Under the pieces are notes generated by a model. It worked only from the letters and a program-made list of their open reading frames with translations, was not told where the DNA came from and searched no databases. Positions 7,101-15,729 of a stretch of 64,000 bases of DNA are shown in pieces (position 1 is the first letter of the stretch; each line of letters begins with the position of its first letter). The translations under genes were made by a program, and so were the position numbers. The stretch is taken from positions 1 to 64,000 of the forward strand of contig CAZTUH010000007.1 of NCBI GenBank assembly GCA_964616175.1. Direction: 5' to 3'. This stretch comes from CAZTUH01 sp964616175 (GTDB lineage: Bacteria; Pseudomonadota; Gammaproteobacteria; Burkholderiales; Burkholderiaceae_B).

Positions 7101-9269
7101 TTGAAAGATCAGAAATTTTCATCTGTTGCTACCTTTGCTTCACTTGACAGTCATCTTCGTACTTACCTTCTTGAGAAAGATATTGAACAAGTGCGTAAGG
7201 CTTATCGGTTTGCTGACCAAATTCATCTTGGGCAATTTCGCTCTAATGGTCTTCCATATATTTCCCATCCAATTGCTGTTGCTGAGATATGTGCTGGCTG
7301 GATGTTAGATGTCGAGGCTTTATCTGCAGCTCTACTACATGATGTGATAGAAGATCAAGGAGTTTCAAAACATGAACTGGCAGAAAAGTTTGGTTTAGAA
7401 GTTTCCGATTTAGTTGATGGGTTATCTAAATTAGATCGCATAAATTTTGCTACAAGAATTGAACAGCAAGCAGATAATCTCCGAAAAATGCTGCTTGCGA
7501 TGGCCCGTGATATCCGAGTTATCTTAATAAAACTTGCAGATCGATTGCATAATATGAGAACACTTGATGCAGTCAACATTGAAAAAAGGCGTAGGATTGC
7601 TAAAGAAACTTTGGATATTTATTTACCAATTGCTTATCGGCTAGGTTTGAATTTATTATTTCGTGAATTGCAAGATTTATGTTTTCATGCAATATATCCA
7701 AATCGGTACAAAACTTTGTACAAAGCATTGCTTGCTGCACGTGGTAATCGACGAGACATAATAAGCAAGATTAGAGATTCTGTTCAATCATCATTTCCTT
7801 CTGCAGGTATTGAAGCTGTAATTAGCGGGCGAGAAAAAACTTTGTTTGGAATATATACAAAAATGGCTAAACAAAAGAAGACATTTTCTCAAGTTTTAGA
7901 TATTTATGGTCTTCGTGTAATAGTTCAAACATTGCCAGAATGTTACTCTGCAATTGGGACTTTGCACCAACTATACAGACCTATTCCTGGAAAGTTTAAA
8001 GATTATATAGCGATTCCAAAAGATAATGGTTATCAATCTTTACATACAACTTTGCTTGGTCCATATGGTATTCCTATTGAATTTCAAATTCGAACTAGAG
8101 AAATGCATTCTATAGCTGAAGAAGGAATAGCATCTCATTGGTTATACAAAGAGAAAAACAATGGATTAAACAGTCTTCAAAAACATACTCATCGATGGTT
8201 GAAATCTCTGTTAGATATCCAAAGTCAAACAGGGGATCCAATAGAGTTTATTGAACATATTAAGATAGATCTTTTTCCTGATGCAGTTTATGTTTGCACC
8301 CCGTCAGGAGACATTGTTTCACTACCTAGGGGAGCAACCCCTGTTGATTTTGCATATGCTATACATACTGATATTGGAAACCAAGCCGTAACAACTAAAA
8401 TAAATGGGGAATACTCACCTCTTAGAACGGAACTAAACAATGGAGATTTAGTTGAGATTATTACATCTCCAGCATCTCGGCCTAATGCCCAATGGCTTAG
8501 TTATGCTAGAACTGGAAGAGCACGCTCTGAAATTCGACATTATTTGCGAACAATGAAATATGAAGAATCTGTTGCTTTTGGTGAACGATTATTAGCACAA
8601 GCTTTGAAAAAACATGTCAGTTCTTTAGCTGATCATAGCTTACCTATTTGGAATAAATTAGCACAGAGAAATGGATCCAATTGTCGTGAAGAAGTTTTAG
8701 CGGATATTGGATTAGGCAAACGACTTGCTGCTGCAGTTGCTAGGCATTTTGTTTCGGAAAATCAAGTTGTTGCAACAACTGCAGCAGCTGTTGATGAATT
8801 TTCACATTCGAATTCAATAGAACCAATTATCATTCAAGGAAATGAGGGCCAAACAGTTCAATTGGCAGTGTGTTGCGGACCACTTCCTGGAGATGCATTA
8901 ATAGGTTGGATGAGATTAGGTAAAGGTCTTGTAGTACATACTAAAAAATGTTCAACAGCAAAAAGACAAAGAAATCGAGATCCTCATCGATGGATTATGG
9001 TAGATTGGGATGCTGAAACAGCAAAGCATTTTTCAACTAGGTTAGAAATAATTGCATATAATGAAAGAGGAGTGCTTGGTCGATTAGCTGCGGAGATTAC
9101 TTCCATGGATTCAAACATTGTTCAGGTTAGCACACATGATGACGCAGAATCTATAGTGATATTACATCTGACAATTCAAGTTGCAAGCAGAAAACACTTA
9201 GCATCTGTAATTAGATCTATTAGACATGTTAAACAAGTACAAAGAATTGTTCGAATTAAGAAGCAATAA
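7101..9269 (+). CDS. spoT: Bifunctional (p)ppGpp synthetase/hydrolase SpoT
   Basis: Makes and degrades the alarmone (p)ppGpp. The 722-residue protein has the full RelA/SpoT layout. The HD hydrolase domain has YISHP (53-57) and the metal-binding LLHDVIED (78-85). The synthetase domain runs about 240-350 with GREKTLFGIYTKM, YRPIPGKFKDYIAIPKDNGYQS and EFQIRT. A TGS domain (about 391-455, LFPDAVYVCTPSGDIVSLP) and a C-terminal ACT domain (about 650-720) follow. Hydrolase HD residues are intact and the synthetase core looks intact, so a stringent response is probably retained despite genome reduction. The start is a TTG at 7101; no ATG lies near the conserved N-terminus. In relatives this is the SpoT/Rel-type enzyme of the gmk-rpoZ-spoT group. 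Confidence 0.96.
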   Translation: MKDQKFSSVATFASLDSHLRTYLLEKDIEQVRKAYRFADQIHLGQFRSNGLPYISHPIAVAEICAGWMLDVEALSAALLHDVIEDQGVSKHELAEKFGLEVSDLVDGLSKLDRINFATRIEQQADNLRKMLLAMARDIRVILIKLADRLHNMRTLDAVNIEKRRRIAKETLDIYLPIAYRLGLNLLFRELQDLCFHAIYPNRYKTLYKALLAARGNRRDIISKIRDSVQSSFPSAGIEAVISGREKTLFGIYTKMAKQKKTFSQVLDIYGLRVIVQTLPECYSAIGTLHQLYRPIPGKFKDYIAIPKDNGYQSLHTTLLGPYGIPIEFQIRTREMHSIAEEGIASHWLYKEKNNGLNSLQKHTHRWLKSLLDIQSQTGDPIEFIEHIKIDLFPDAVYVCTPSGDIVSLPRGATPVDFAYAIHTDIGNQAVTTKINGEYSPLRTELNNGDLVEIITSPASRPNAQWLSYARTGRARSEIRHYLRTMKYEESVAFGERLLAQALKKHVSSLADHSLPIWNKLAQRNGSNCREEVLADIGLGKRLAAAVARHFVSENQVVATTAAAVDEFSHSNSIEPIIIQGNEGQTVQLAVCCGPLPGDALIGWMRLGKGLVVHTKKCSTAKRQRNRDPHRWIMVDWDAETAKHFSTRLEIIAYNERGVLGRLAAEITSMDSNIVQVSTHDDAESIVILHLTIQVASRKHLASVIRSIRHVKQVQRIVRIKKQ

Positions 9270-9326
9270 ATGTTGAGATTTTACAAAAATTCACACTTTA
9301 AATTCTAGGAAATAATAATTTCATTT

Positions 9327-10160
9327 ATGAGATTTATTCAGAAACTTGAAGAATCATGGCAGAATAGTGGATCTTGTTTACAAGTGGGGCTTGATCCTGA
9401 TCCAAAATTATTTCCAAAAGATATAAAAAATGGGCATGATTCAATTTTTGAATTTTGTCGTGGCATTATAGATGCAACTGTACATTACATTTGTAGTTTT
9501 AAGTTGCAAATTGCACATTTCTCAGCATATCGAGCTGAAACTCAATTAGAAAAAATTTGTCTTTATATCCGAAAAAGATACCCAGGAATTCCTATAATTC
9601 TTGACTCAAAGAGAGGAGATATTTTTTCAACATCAGAAAAATATGCATTGGAAGCTTTCAAACGATACAAGGTTCATGCATTAACAGTAAATCCATATAT
9701 GGGGTTTGATTCTATCAAACCGTACTTACAATGGAAGGATCGTGGAGTAATAGTAGTATGCTGTACCTCAAATCCTGGGAGTTCAGATCTTCAATTCCTT
9801 AATTTATCAAATGGAAAGCCTCTATACTTATATATTGCTCAATTGGTTAAAAAATGGAATGAATCACTTCAACTAGGTTTAGTTATTGGAGCTAATCATG
9901 CATCAGAGTTGGCAACGGTAAGAAAACATGTTGGGGATTCTATGCCTTTGCTTATACCTGGTGTTGGAGCACAAGGAGGATCTTTAGAAAATGCAGTACA
10001 TGCTGGGATTAATTCTATTGGAACTGGAATTATGGTTAATTCCTCTAGGGGAATCATTCATTCTAGTTCTGGAAAATATTGGAGAGAATCAGCAGCTTCA
10101 GCTGCTTTTAATCTCCGTGAAGCAATCAATGCAGCAAAAATTTCAAAGTTAACAAAATAA
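9327..10160 (+). CDS. pyrF: Orotidine 5'-phosphate decarboxylase
   Basis: Last step of de novo UMP synthesis (OMP to UMP plus CO2). The 277-residue length and sequence fit the longer 'type 2' bacterial PyrF. The catalytic Lys-Asp network is in LDSKRGDI (92-99, Lys95); other family landmarks are LQVGLDPDP near 18, KLQIAHFSAY near 59 and the phosphate loop IPGVGAQGG near 211. It follows spoT with a 57-bp gap in the same direction and converges with pgpA on the other strand. Confidence 0.95.
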   Translation: MRFIQKLEESWQNSGSCLQVGLDPDPKLFPKDIKNGHDSIFEFCRGIIDATVHYICSFKLQIAHFSAYRAETQLEKICLYIRKRYPGIPIILDSKRGDIFSTSEKYALEAFKRYKVHALTVNPYMGFDSIKPYLQWKDRGVIVVCCTSNPGSSDLQFLNLSNGKPLYLYIAQLVKKWNESLQLGLVIGANHASELATVRKHVGDSMPLLIPGVGAQGGSLENAVHAGINSIGTGIMVNSSRGIIHSSSGKYWRESAASAAFNLREAINAAKISKLTK

Positions 10161-10222
10161 TTTAGAATATAGAGAAATCTTTTAATCGTCATATTCTAAT
10201 CAAATCATTAGAATTGAATTTT

Positions 10223-10750
10223 TCAGAAAATTGTGAAAAGAAGAATTCCTGTATATAAAGCTGCAAATACATCATCTAACATTATTCCAATGCCACCTTC
10301 TAACTTTTTTTCAAAGAACTTGATTGGTGGAGGCTTTAGAGAATCAATAATGCGAAAAATGATGAATGCACTAAGTTGAATTATCAATTTTTTTGGGGAA
10401 AAATAAAGAATTAACCAGAATGAGACCATTTCATCCCAAATTATTGAAATGTGATCTGAATTTCCAAGATCTTTGCTAATTCGTTCACAACACCAACATC
10501 CCAGAAAAAAAAATAAGAATAAAAACACTAAAGTTTCCCATGTTTTCAGGAAAAAATAATGATTCCCAATTAACCAAACCATCCAGGCTAAAAAAGTTCC
10601 CCATGTCCCAGGTGCTATTCTAATTAAACCAAGGCCAAAGCCAAACATTAAGATTCGTTCTAAACTACAGAACACCCACGAAATTTTTGGAAATTCTACG
10701 TTGTAACGCTTATAAATAACATCAAAACAAGAGGTAATTTTTTTATTCAT
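10223..10750 (-). CDS. pgpA: Phosphatidylglycerophosphatase A
   Basis: Dephosphorylates phosphatidylglycerol phosphate to phosphatidylglycerol in the inner membrane. The 175-residue protein has the PgpA signature GFGLGLIRIAPGTWGT (about 37-52), the acidic WDEM motif in a membrane-associated segment, and near the C-terminus FRIIDSLKPPPI and GGIGIMLDDVFA. At least three hydrophobic helices are visible. It lies 12 bp downstream of thiL, with nusB and ribH upstream, which is the conserved proteobacterial ribH-nusB-thiL-pgpA operon. Confidence 0.95.
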   Translation of the reverse strand: MNKKITSCFDVIYKRYNVEFPKISWVFCSLERILMFGFGLGLIRIAPGTWGTFLAWMVWLIGNHYFFLKTWETLVFLFLFFFLGCWCCERISKDLGNSDHISIIWDEMVSFWLILYFSPKKLIIQLSAFIIFRIIDSLKPPPIKFFEKKLEGGIGIMLDDVFAALYTGILLFTIF

Positions 10751-10762
10751 GCATTAACACTA

Positions 10763-11746
10763 TTAACTGCGCATCTTGGTTGACGAAAAATGGTCAAATC
10801 CGTTTGGAGAATAATTTAAAGAACTGCCATTTGAATTTACTATTTCCAAATGTTTTTTATCAGTAATATGACCAATTACATTAACTGTAACATTTAATTC
10901 TTTAGATTTTTTTACTATCCATTCGTGATTTTTTGGAGATGCTGTGAAACAAAGCTCATAAACGTCTCCCCCATTTAGAATAGATTCACTCACAATTTTA
11001 TCAGAAAGTTCAGATAAATATGGAGAGACTGGAATAGAATCATACTGTATATATGCACCAACATTGCTGGCACTGAGAATATGTCCTAAGTCTTGCAGGA
11101 GACCATCTGATATATCAATAGCAGAATTAGCTGAATTTACTAAAAACTGACCTAGTTCTAAACGAGCTTCTGGCCATTCTAGGGATTTTCTTGTTTGTCT
11201 TAATAATTTTGAATTCATAGGAATTCTTCCAGATAAGATTCGATAAGCAATATCAGCAGCTCCCATTGTTCCAGAAACCCAGATTTCATCACCTATCCTC
11301 GCAGAATCTCGACGTAACATTTTCTTTGGATCTATAATTCCGAAAACAGTTACACTGATAAACAAACCTCGGGGGCTAGAACAAATGTCTCCCCCAAGCA
11401 AAGAACATAAATATCTCTTACAAAGTGTATTAAATCCTTCCGAGAAACTTTCTAACCATTTTTCATCAATAGTATCAGGAAGACCTAATCCTAGAAGACA
11501 ACCAAATGGCTTAGCTCCAACAGCAGCTAAATCTGATAGATTTACTCCTAATGCTTTGTGACCTAGCGAAGTTGGTTCAACGTTTGAAAAAAAATGACAG
11601 CCCTCAATAAGAATATCTGTGCTAGTTGCAACATGCATATTATTTGGAATCGAAAAAGTTGAACAATCATCATTTTTTAAACTGGTGCTTTCTTTATCAA
11701 AAAAACAACTAGAAAAATACTGCTTAATAAGTTCAAACTCAGACAT
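10763..11746 (-). CDS. thiL: Thiamine-monophosphate kinase
   Basis: Converts thiamine monophosphate to the active cofactor thiamine diphosphate with ATP. The 327-residue protein has normal length and belongs to the PurM/AIR-synthase-related fold. Visible family motifs are the nucleotide/metal-binding segments around DDCSTF, TDILIEGCHFF, LGHKALGVNLSDLAAVGAKP, LLGGDICSS, GDEIWVSG and AIDISDGLLQDLGHI. It belongs to the leftward ribH-nusB-thiL-pgpA operon. No thiamine synthesis genes are in the window, so whether it serves de novo synthesis or salvage is unknown. Confidence 0.95.
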   Translation of the reverse strand: MSEFELIKQYFSSCFFDKESTSLKNDDCSTFSIPNNMHVATSTDILIEGCHFFSNVEPTSLGHKALGVNLSDLAAVGAKPFGCLLGLGLPDTIDEKWLESFSEGFNTLCKRYLCSLLGGDICSSPRGLFISVTVFGIIDPKKMLRRDSARIGDEIWVSGTMGAADIAYRILSGRIPMNSKLLRQTRKSLEWPEARLELGQFLVNSANSAIDISDGLLQDLGHILSASNVGAYIQYDSIPVSPYLSELSDKIVSESILNGGDVYELCFTASPKNHEWIVKKSKELNVTVNVIGHITDKKHLEIVNSNGSSLNYSPNGFDHFSSTKMRS

Positions 11747-11796
11747 TTGAAAAACCTAAAATTTTTTAGAGAAAAAATTTTTGCATATAAAGATAA

Positions 11797-12327
11797 TCAA
11801 ACAGGAGTCAAAGATAATCTTAAAGAACGAGTGTTCACGGCTAGGCTATCTAAAACACCATTAACAAATTTGAAACCTTCTGGCCCGCCAAAAGACTTTG
11901 CTAGCTCAACAGCTTCATTAATTATTACCTTAGGAGGGATCTCAAAATGATGTAACAATTCAAAACTTCCTATTAGGAGAATAGAATGTTCTATAGGAGA
12001 TAGTTCGTCAAGTGTTCTCTTAGCATAGAGTATGAAATGTTTTCGAAGTTCTTCTGAGTTATGCAATACTCCATTCAACAAGATCTCAAACCACAGCATA
12101 TCGACTGAAGAAGAATCGAAATTATCCATCAAACCAGAACTGATTTCAGTTGAATCAAGTTTTTCACGGTTTAATAACCAAGCATAAATTCCTTGAAGGG
12201 CAAGTTCGCGAGCTCCATGTCTTGCTCCAGTAGTGTTAAGATTCTCTCGGTTTGAAAAATTCCTTTCATTATATGCTTTTGTTTTTCGAACTTCTGAAGT
12301 TTCTTCAGGTTTTATCCATTTTTCCAT
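11797..12327 (-). CDS. nusB: Transcription antitermination protein NusB
   Basis: NusB with NusE (S10) binds boxA RNA and prevents premature termination on rRNA operons. The all-helical 176-residue protein starts its conserved core at ARELALQGIYAWLLN (about 39-53), after a charged 38-residue N-terminal extension. It ends in the conserved PPKVIINEAVELAKSFGGPEG followed by FVNGVLDSLA. The core is complete. It sits between ribH (4 bp upstream) and thiL (50 bp downstream), as expected. NusA is also in the window (41758-43230). Confidence 0.95.
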   Translation of the reverse strand: MEKWIKPEETSEVRKTKAYNERNFSNRENLNTTGARHGARELALQGIYAWLLNREKLDSTEISSGLMDNFDSSSVDMLWFEILLNGVLHNSEELRKHFILYAKRTLDELSPIEHSILLIGSFELLHHFEIPPKVIINEAVELAKSFGGPEGFKFVNGVLDSLAVNTRSLRLSLTPV

Positions 12328-12330
12328 AGA

Positions 12331-12807
12331 TTACAGTCTTCTCTTTGGAAAACTAGCCATTAAAGATGCCATTTCAACAGCAACTTTTGCGCATTCACTG
12401 CCTTTTTTTTCTGCACGAATTAATGCTTGATTGTAATTCTCTACAGTTAATACTCCATTTGCAATAGGAATTCCTGTATCTAATGAAACTCTAGAAATTG
12501 AAGAAGCCATTTCATTACAAACAACTTGAAAATGATAGGTCTTGCCTTTAATTACAGATCCAAAAGCAATTAACGAATCAAACTCAAAAGTTTTTGCCAT
12601 ACATAGTAACACTATAGATAATTCAAGGGCCCCTGGGACCATTTTAACAAAAACGTTTTCGTTATTGAATCCAAGTTCAATTAGTTTCTGCTTACAAGAG
12701 TTTAGTTGAATAGAAGCTATTTCTTCATAAAACCGAGCACATACAATACCAATGCGAAACTTCTTTTTTTCAAGATTAGGGATAGAGAATTCAGAGTTAT
12801 TATTCAT
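12331..12807 (-). CDS. ribH: 6,7-dimethyl-8-ribityllumazine synthase
   Basis: Condenses 5-amino-6-ribitylaminouracil with 3,4-dihydroxy-2-butanone 4-phosphate, the penultimate riboflavin step. I chose the ATG at 12807, which gives 158 residues, the usual length, and N-terminus MNNNSEFS. An upstream in-frame GTG at 12849 would overlap ribB by 26 bp and add 14 unconserved residues. Motifs are RIGIVCARFYEEI, VPGALELSIVL, AFGSVIKGKTYHFQVVCNEMA with the catalytic His region, IPIANGVLTVENYNQAL and the C-terminal KGSECAKVAVEMASL. It lies between ribB and nusB. Confidence 0.94.
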   Translation of the reverse strand: MNNNSEFSIPNLEKKKFRIGIVCARFYEEIASIQLNSCKQKLIELGFNNENVFVKMVPGALELSIVLLCMAKTFEFDSLIAFGSVIKGKTYHFQVVCNEMASSISRVSLDTGIPIANGVLTVENYNQALIRAEKKGSECAKVAVEMASLMASFPKRRL

Positions 12808-12823
12808 AGAAAAATTTTTGGAT

Positions 12824-13948
12824 TTATTTTGGAGGATCAATAAATCCACTAATAGTTAATGAGAATCCGGTCATACTAGGTATTTTCCTTGGAAAGGACA
12901 ATAATCGCATCTTTCCAACATTTAAATCACGTAATATCTGTGCTCCGATGCCGTAATTCAGGAGATTGCTTCGGTTATTTTCTTTAACCAATTTTTTTAT
13001 TTTTTGATTCACATTGTATTTTCTAATAATTTTTGTAAAAAACTCATTGGAAGAAGCTTGAAAGTTCATTAACAGAAGTATTCCTGGTGGAGTTTTTTTT
13101 ATTAATTTTAAGGCTTTATCAATTGTCCAACTATGAGAATCACTCTCTATATCTAAAACATCTAACAAACAAGTTGGTTCATGTACTCGAACTAAGGTTT
13201 CATAATTTGGAGAAATTTTTCCATAGAAAAGGGCTAAATGAAAAGACCCACTTGTTGTATCTTTATACACACGAGAATTAAATAGTCCCCATGGAGTATT
13301 TATGAATCTTTGACCAATACAGTCAATAACTGATTCATGTTCACTGCGGTATTTTATTAAATCTGCAATAGTTCCTATCTTCAAATTATGTTGTTTCGAA
13401 AATTTTAGCAAGTCCGGCAAGCGAGCCATAGTTCCATCATTTTTTAAAATTTCACAAATAACCGCTGCTGGAGTAAGCCCAGCGATACTTGTAAGATCAC
13501 ATCCAGCCTCAGTATGACCAGCTCTCACTAACACCCCACCTTGAACAGCTCGAACTGGAAATATATGACCTGGTTGTACCAAATCGTTTGGTTTTGCATT
13601 TTTGTCAACTGCTACTTTTATAGTATGAGCCCTATCAACAGCAGATATCCCAGTTTCTATACCACTTGCCGCTTCTACAGATTGTGTAAAATTTGTACTA
13701 TATTTTGCACAATTCTTGCTGGTCATAAGATCTAAGTTTAATTTAGCACAATGAGTTTCAGTTAAAGTAAGACAAACCAATCCTCGACCATAGGTTACCA
13801 TGAAATTTATTGATTCTGGAGTAACAAACTCAGCTGCCATTAAAAGGTCTCCCTCATTTTCTCTATTTTCTTCATCCAGAAGAATAATAATCTTTCCTAA
13901 ACGCAGCTCAGCTATAATTTGTGGGATTGATGCAATATCTATGGTCAT
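12824..13948 (-). CDS. ribB: 3,4-dihydroxy-2-butanone 4-phosphate synthase with degenerate GTP cyclohydrolase II domain
   Basis: Makes the four-carbon riboflavin precursor from ribulose 5-phosphate; the product feeds RibH directly downstream. The N-terminal DHBP synthase domain (about 200 residues from the ATG at 13948) contains the active-site LLDEENRENEGDLLMAAE, RGLVCLTLT, GISAVDRAHT and VQPGH, and RAGHTEAGCDL. The C-terminal half is related to GTP cyclohydrolase II but reads VRVHEPTCLLDVLDIE where an active enzyme has the zinc-binding Cys cluster. This kind of inactive RibA-like tail is common in betaproteobacterial RibB fusions. A separate ribA would be needed elsewhere. An upstream in-frame start at 14011 is possible but less conserved. 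Confidence 0.93.
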   Translation of the reverse strand: MTIDIASIPQIIAELRLGKIIILLDEENRENEGDLLMAAEFVTPESINFMVTYGRGLVCLTLTETHCAKLNLDLMTSKNCAKYSTNFTQSVEAASGIETGISAVDRAHTIKVAVDKNAKPNDLVQPGHIFPVRAVQGGVLVRAGHTEAGCDLTSIAGLTPAAVICEILKNDGTMARLPDLLKFSKQHNLKIGTIADLIKYRSEHESVIDCIGQRFINTPWGLFNSRVYKDTTSGSFHLALFYGKISPNYETLVRVHEPTCLLDVLDIESDSHSWTIDKALKLIKKTPPGILLLMNFQASSNEFFTKIIRKYNVNQKIKKLVKENNRSNLLNYGIGAQILRDLNVGKMRLLSFPRKIPSMTGFSLTISGFIDPPK

Positions 13949-14120
13949 TTTCTTTTTGTGGAAATAACTAAAACAATGACTTACAATGCCTAAGTCAACT
14001 GGTCTTTTCAATCATTCTATATTTTTGGAAAAAAGACGGACTACAGAGTTTAACCTGTAAACAAACTTTCTATTTACAACTTTTCATTATACCTTACAGA
14101 ATTAAAATTAAAGAACAGAT

Positions 14121-15122
14121 TTAATCTGAAAACAATGCATCTGAAAAAGAATCGGCAGAAAATGGTTGTAAATCTTTTATTTTTTCTCCTATTCCAATCC
14201 AATAAACAGGAATAGGGTATGAAAAATCAATACAATTTGCTAAGGCCAACAGTACTCCAGCTTTTGCTGTTCCATCAAGTTTTGTAATTATTAACCCAGT
14301 TAAGCCAATAGCATCATTAAATGCTTTAATCTGCAGCATTGAATTTTGGCCAGTATTACCATCAATAACCAAAATATTTTCATTGTAGCAGGAACCATTC
14401 ATTGCTTTTTTTACTGCTTTATTAACTTTTTTTATTTCTTCCATTAGATGAGGTTGTGAAGGCAATCTACCAGAGGTATCGAGCAGAACTACTTTGATCT
14501 GATTTTTTTTGGCTAGATTGATTGCATTATATGCAATAGAGGCAGGACTTCTATCATCTGGATTATAAAAAGTAATATTTTCGTTTTGCTTTGCCCATTC
14601 TCTCAATTGTTCCTTAGCTCCAGCACGGTAAGTATCTCCTGCTGCAAGCAAAACATGTACACCTTTATTTTGAAATAAATAAGCTAATTTCCCTATTGAT
14701 GTTGTCTTCCCAACTCCATTTACTCCGGAAAATGTTATCACTGTTAACTTTTCCTTTGAAAAAGGAAATCGTTTTTCTAACGGGCGTAAATAATTTGCTG
14801 TTAAAATTCGCAAAAGATTTTTGATCTTATTCGGGTCTTTAATATTTTTCTCTTGGATCTCTGAACGTAGTAAACTTAATAATGCTTGTGTCGACTTAAT
14901 CCCAGCATCGCTACATATGAGTTCAAATTCCAACTCTTCAAAAAAAAGTTCATCTATCTCTGCTTTTTTTTTCCAAAATAAACTGCCAAGATTTTTTCCA
15001 GTATAGGATAGGCTTTTTTTTAAACGGTCAAACCAAACTTTCTTTGAAAGTTCTTCTTTAGAATCACTAACATATTTTGATTCCAACTTATCAGAATTTT
15101 TATTGATTGGAAATTTAAACAT
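14121..15122 (-). CDS. ftsY: Signal recognition particle receptor FtsY
   Basis: FtsY is the membrane-associated GTPase that docks SRP-ribosome complexes at SecYEG. The 333-residue protein has a short charged N-terminal A region, then the helical N domain, then the G domain with GVNGVGKTT (133-141), DTYRAGAKEQLREWA, LLDTSGRLPSQPHLMEE and TKLDGTAKAG. DTSGR replaces the common DTAGR, a conservative change. The acidic A domain is much shorter than in E. coli, as usual in compact genomes. Its start codon overlaps that of divergent rsmD by two bases (see findings). Confidence 0.96.
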   Translation of the reverse strand: MFKFPINKNSDKLESKYVSDSKEELSKKVWFDRLKKSLSYTGKNLGSLFWKKKAEIDELFFEELEFELICSDAGIKSTQALLSLLRSEIQEKNIKDPNKIKNLLRILTANYLRPLEKRFPFSKEKLTVITFSGVNGVGKTTSIGKLAYLFQNKGVHVLLAAGDTYRAGAKEQLREWAKQNENITFYNPDDRSPASIAYNAINLAKKNQIKVVLLDTSGRLPSQPHLMEEIKKVNKAVKKAMNGSCYNENILVIDGNTGQNSMLQIKAFNDAIGLTGLIITKLDGTAKAGVLLALANCIDFSYPIPVYWIGIGEKIKDLQPFSADSFSDALFSD

Positions 15123-15699
15123 GGCTAAGAAACCTATTCGGATACATACAGGTAAATATCGATTTACTCCAATTTTTATAAAAAATAATATTCATGGAAT
15201 TAGACCTACTCCTAGCAAAGTTCGTGAAATACTCTTCAATTGGTTAAAATATTTTTGGAATGAAAAATTCTCTGATAAAAAAGTTCTTGATCTTTTTACA
15301 GGTAGCGGATCTGTTGGATTCGAAGCAGCTTCCCGAGGTTTTGGCCACATTGATATGGTAGAAAAAGATAGAAAAACAGTAATTGCATTGTTGCAGTTAA
15401 AAAATAAGCTCAAAGCTGAGAATATTACCATTCAATTTTCAGATGCATTAAAAGTTTTGAAGAATTTTAGAAGTTCACAATTTGATCTAATTGTACTTGA
15501 TCCCCCTTTTGGTAAGAACTTAATAGAAAAGATCTTGGAAAAAATTTCAATCCTCTTGAGGAAAGAGGGATTCATATTCGCTGAAACCAACATAGAATTA
15601 AAGGCTCCCGAAAATCTTGAGATAATTCGGAATGGAAAAGTTGGAAAAGTATATTTCTATCTACTAAGAAAAAAAAGAACTAGCAATCAATCAGGATAA
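15121..15699 (+). CDS. rsmD: 16S rRNA (guanine966-N2)-methyltransferase RsmD
   Basis: Methylates G966 of 16S rRNA using S-adenosylmethionine. The start at the ATG at 15121 gives 192 residues with MAKKPIRIHTGKYRF; an in-frame TTG at 15103 would add six. Motifs are the RPTPSKVREILFNWL substrate-side segment, the SAM-binding VLDLFTGSGSVGFEA and the catalytic motif IV LDPPFG (NPPY-like). It diverges from ftsY, the usual betaproteobacterial neighbour. The coaD gene that usually follows rsmD is missing; the next gene is ppiD, converging from the right. Confidence 0.95.
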   Translation: MAKKPIRIHTGKYRFTPIFIKNNIHGIRPTPSKVREILFNWLKYFWNEKFSDKKVLDLFTGSGSVGFEAASRGFGHIDMVEKDRKTVIALLQLKNKLKAENITIQFSDALKVLKNFRSSQFDLIVLDPPFGKNLIEKILEKISILLRKEGFIFAETNIELKAPENLEIIRNGKVGKVYFYLLRKKRTSNQSG

Positions 15700-15729
15700 A
15701 AAAATCTTTCTAAATCTCTTCTTCAATTT

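Noticed and set aside
12824..13948. RibB C-terminal domain as a broken GTP cyclohydrolase II specific to this genome
   Set aside because: The same zinc-less RibA-like tail is common in betaproteobacterial RibB fusions, so it is ancestral rather than new decay.
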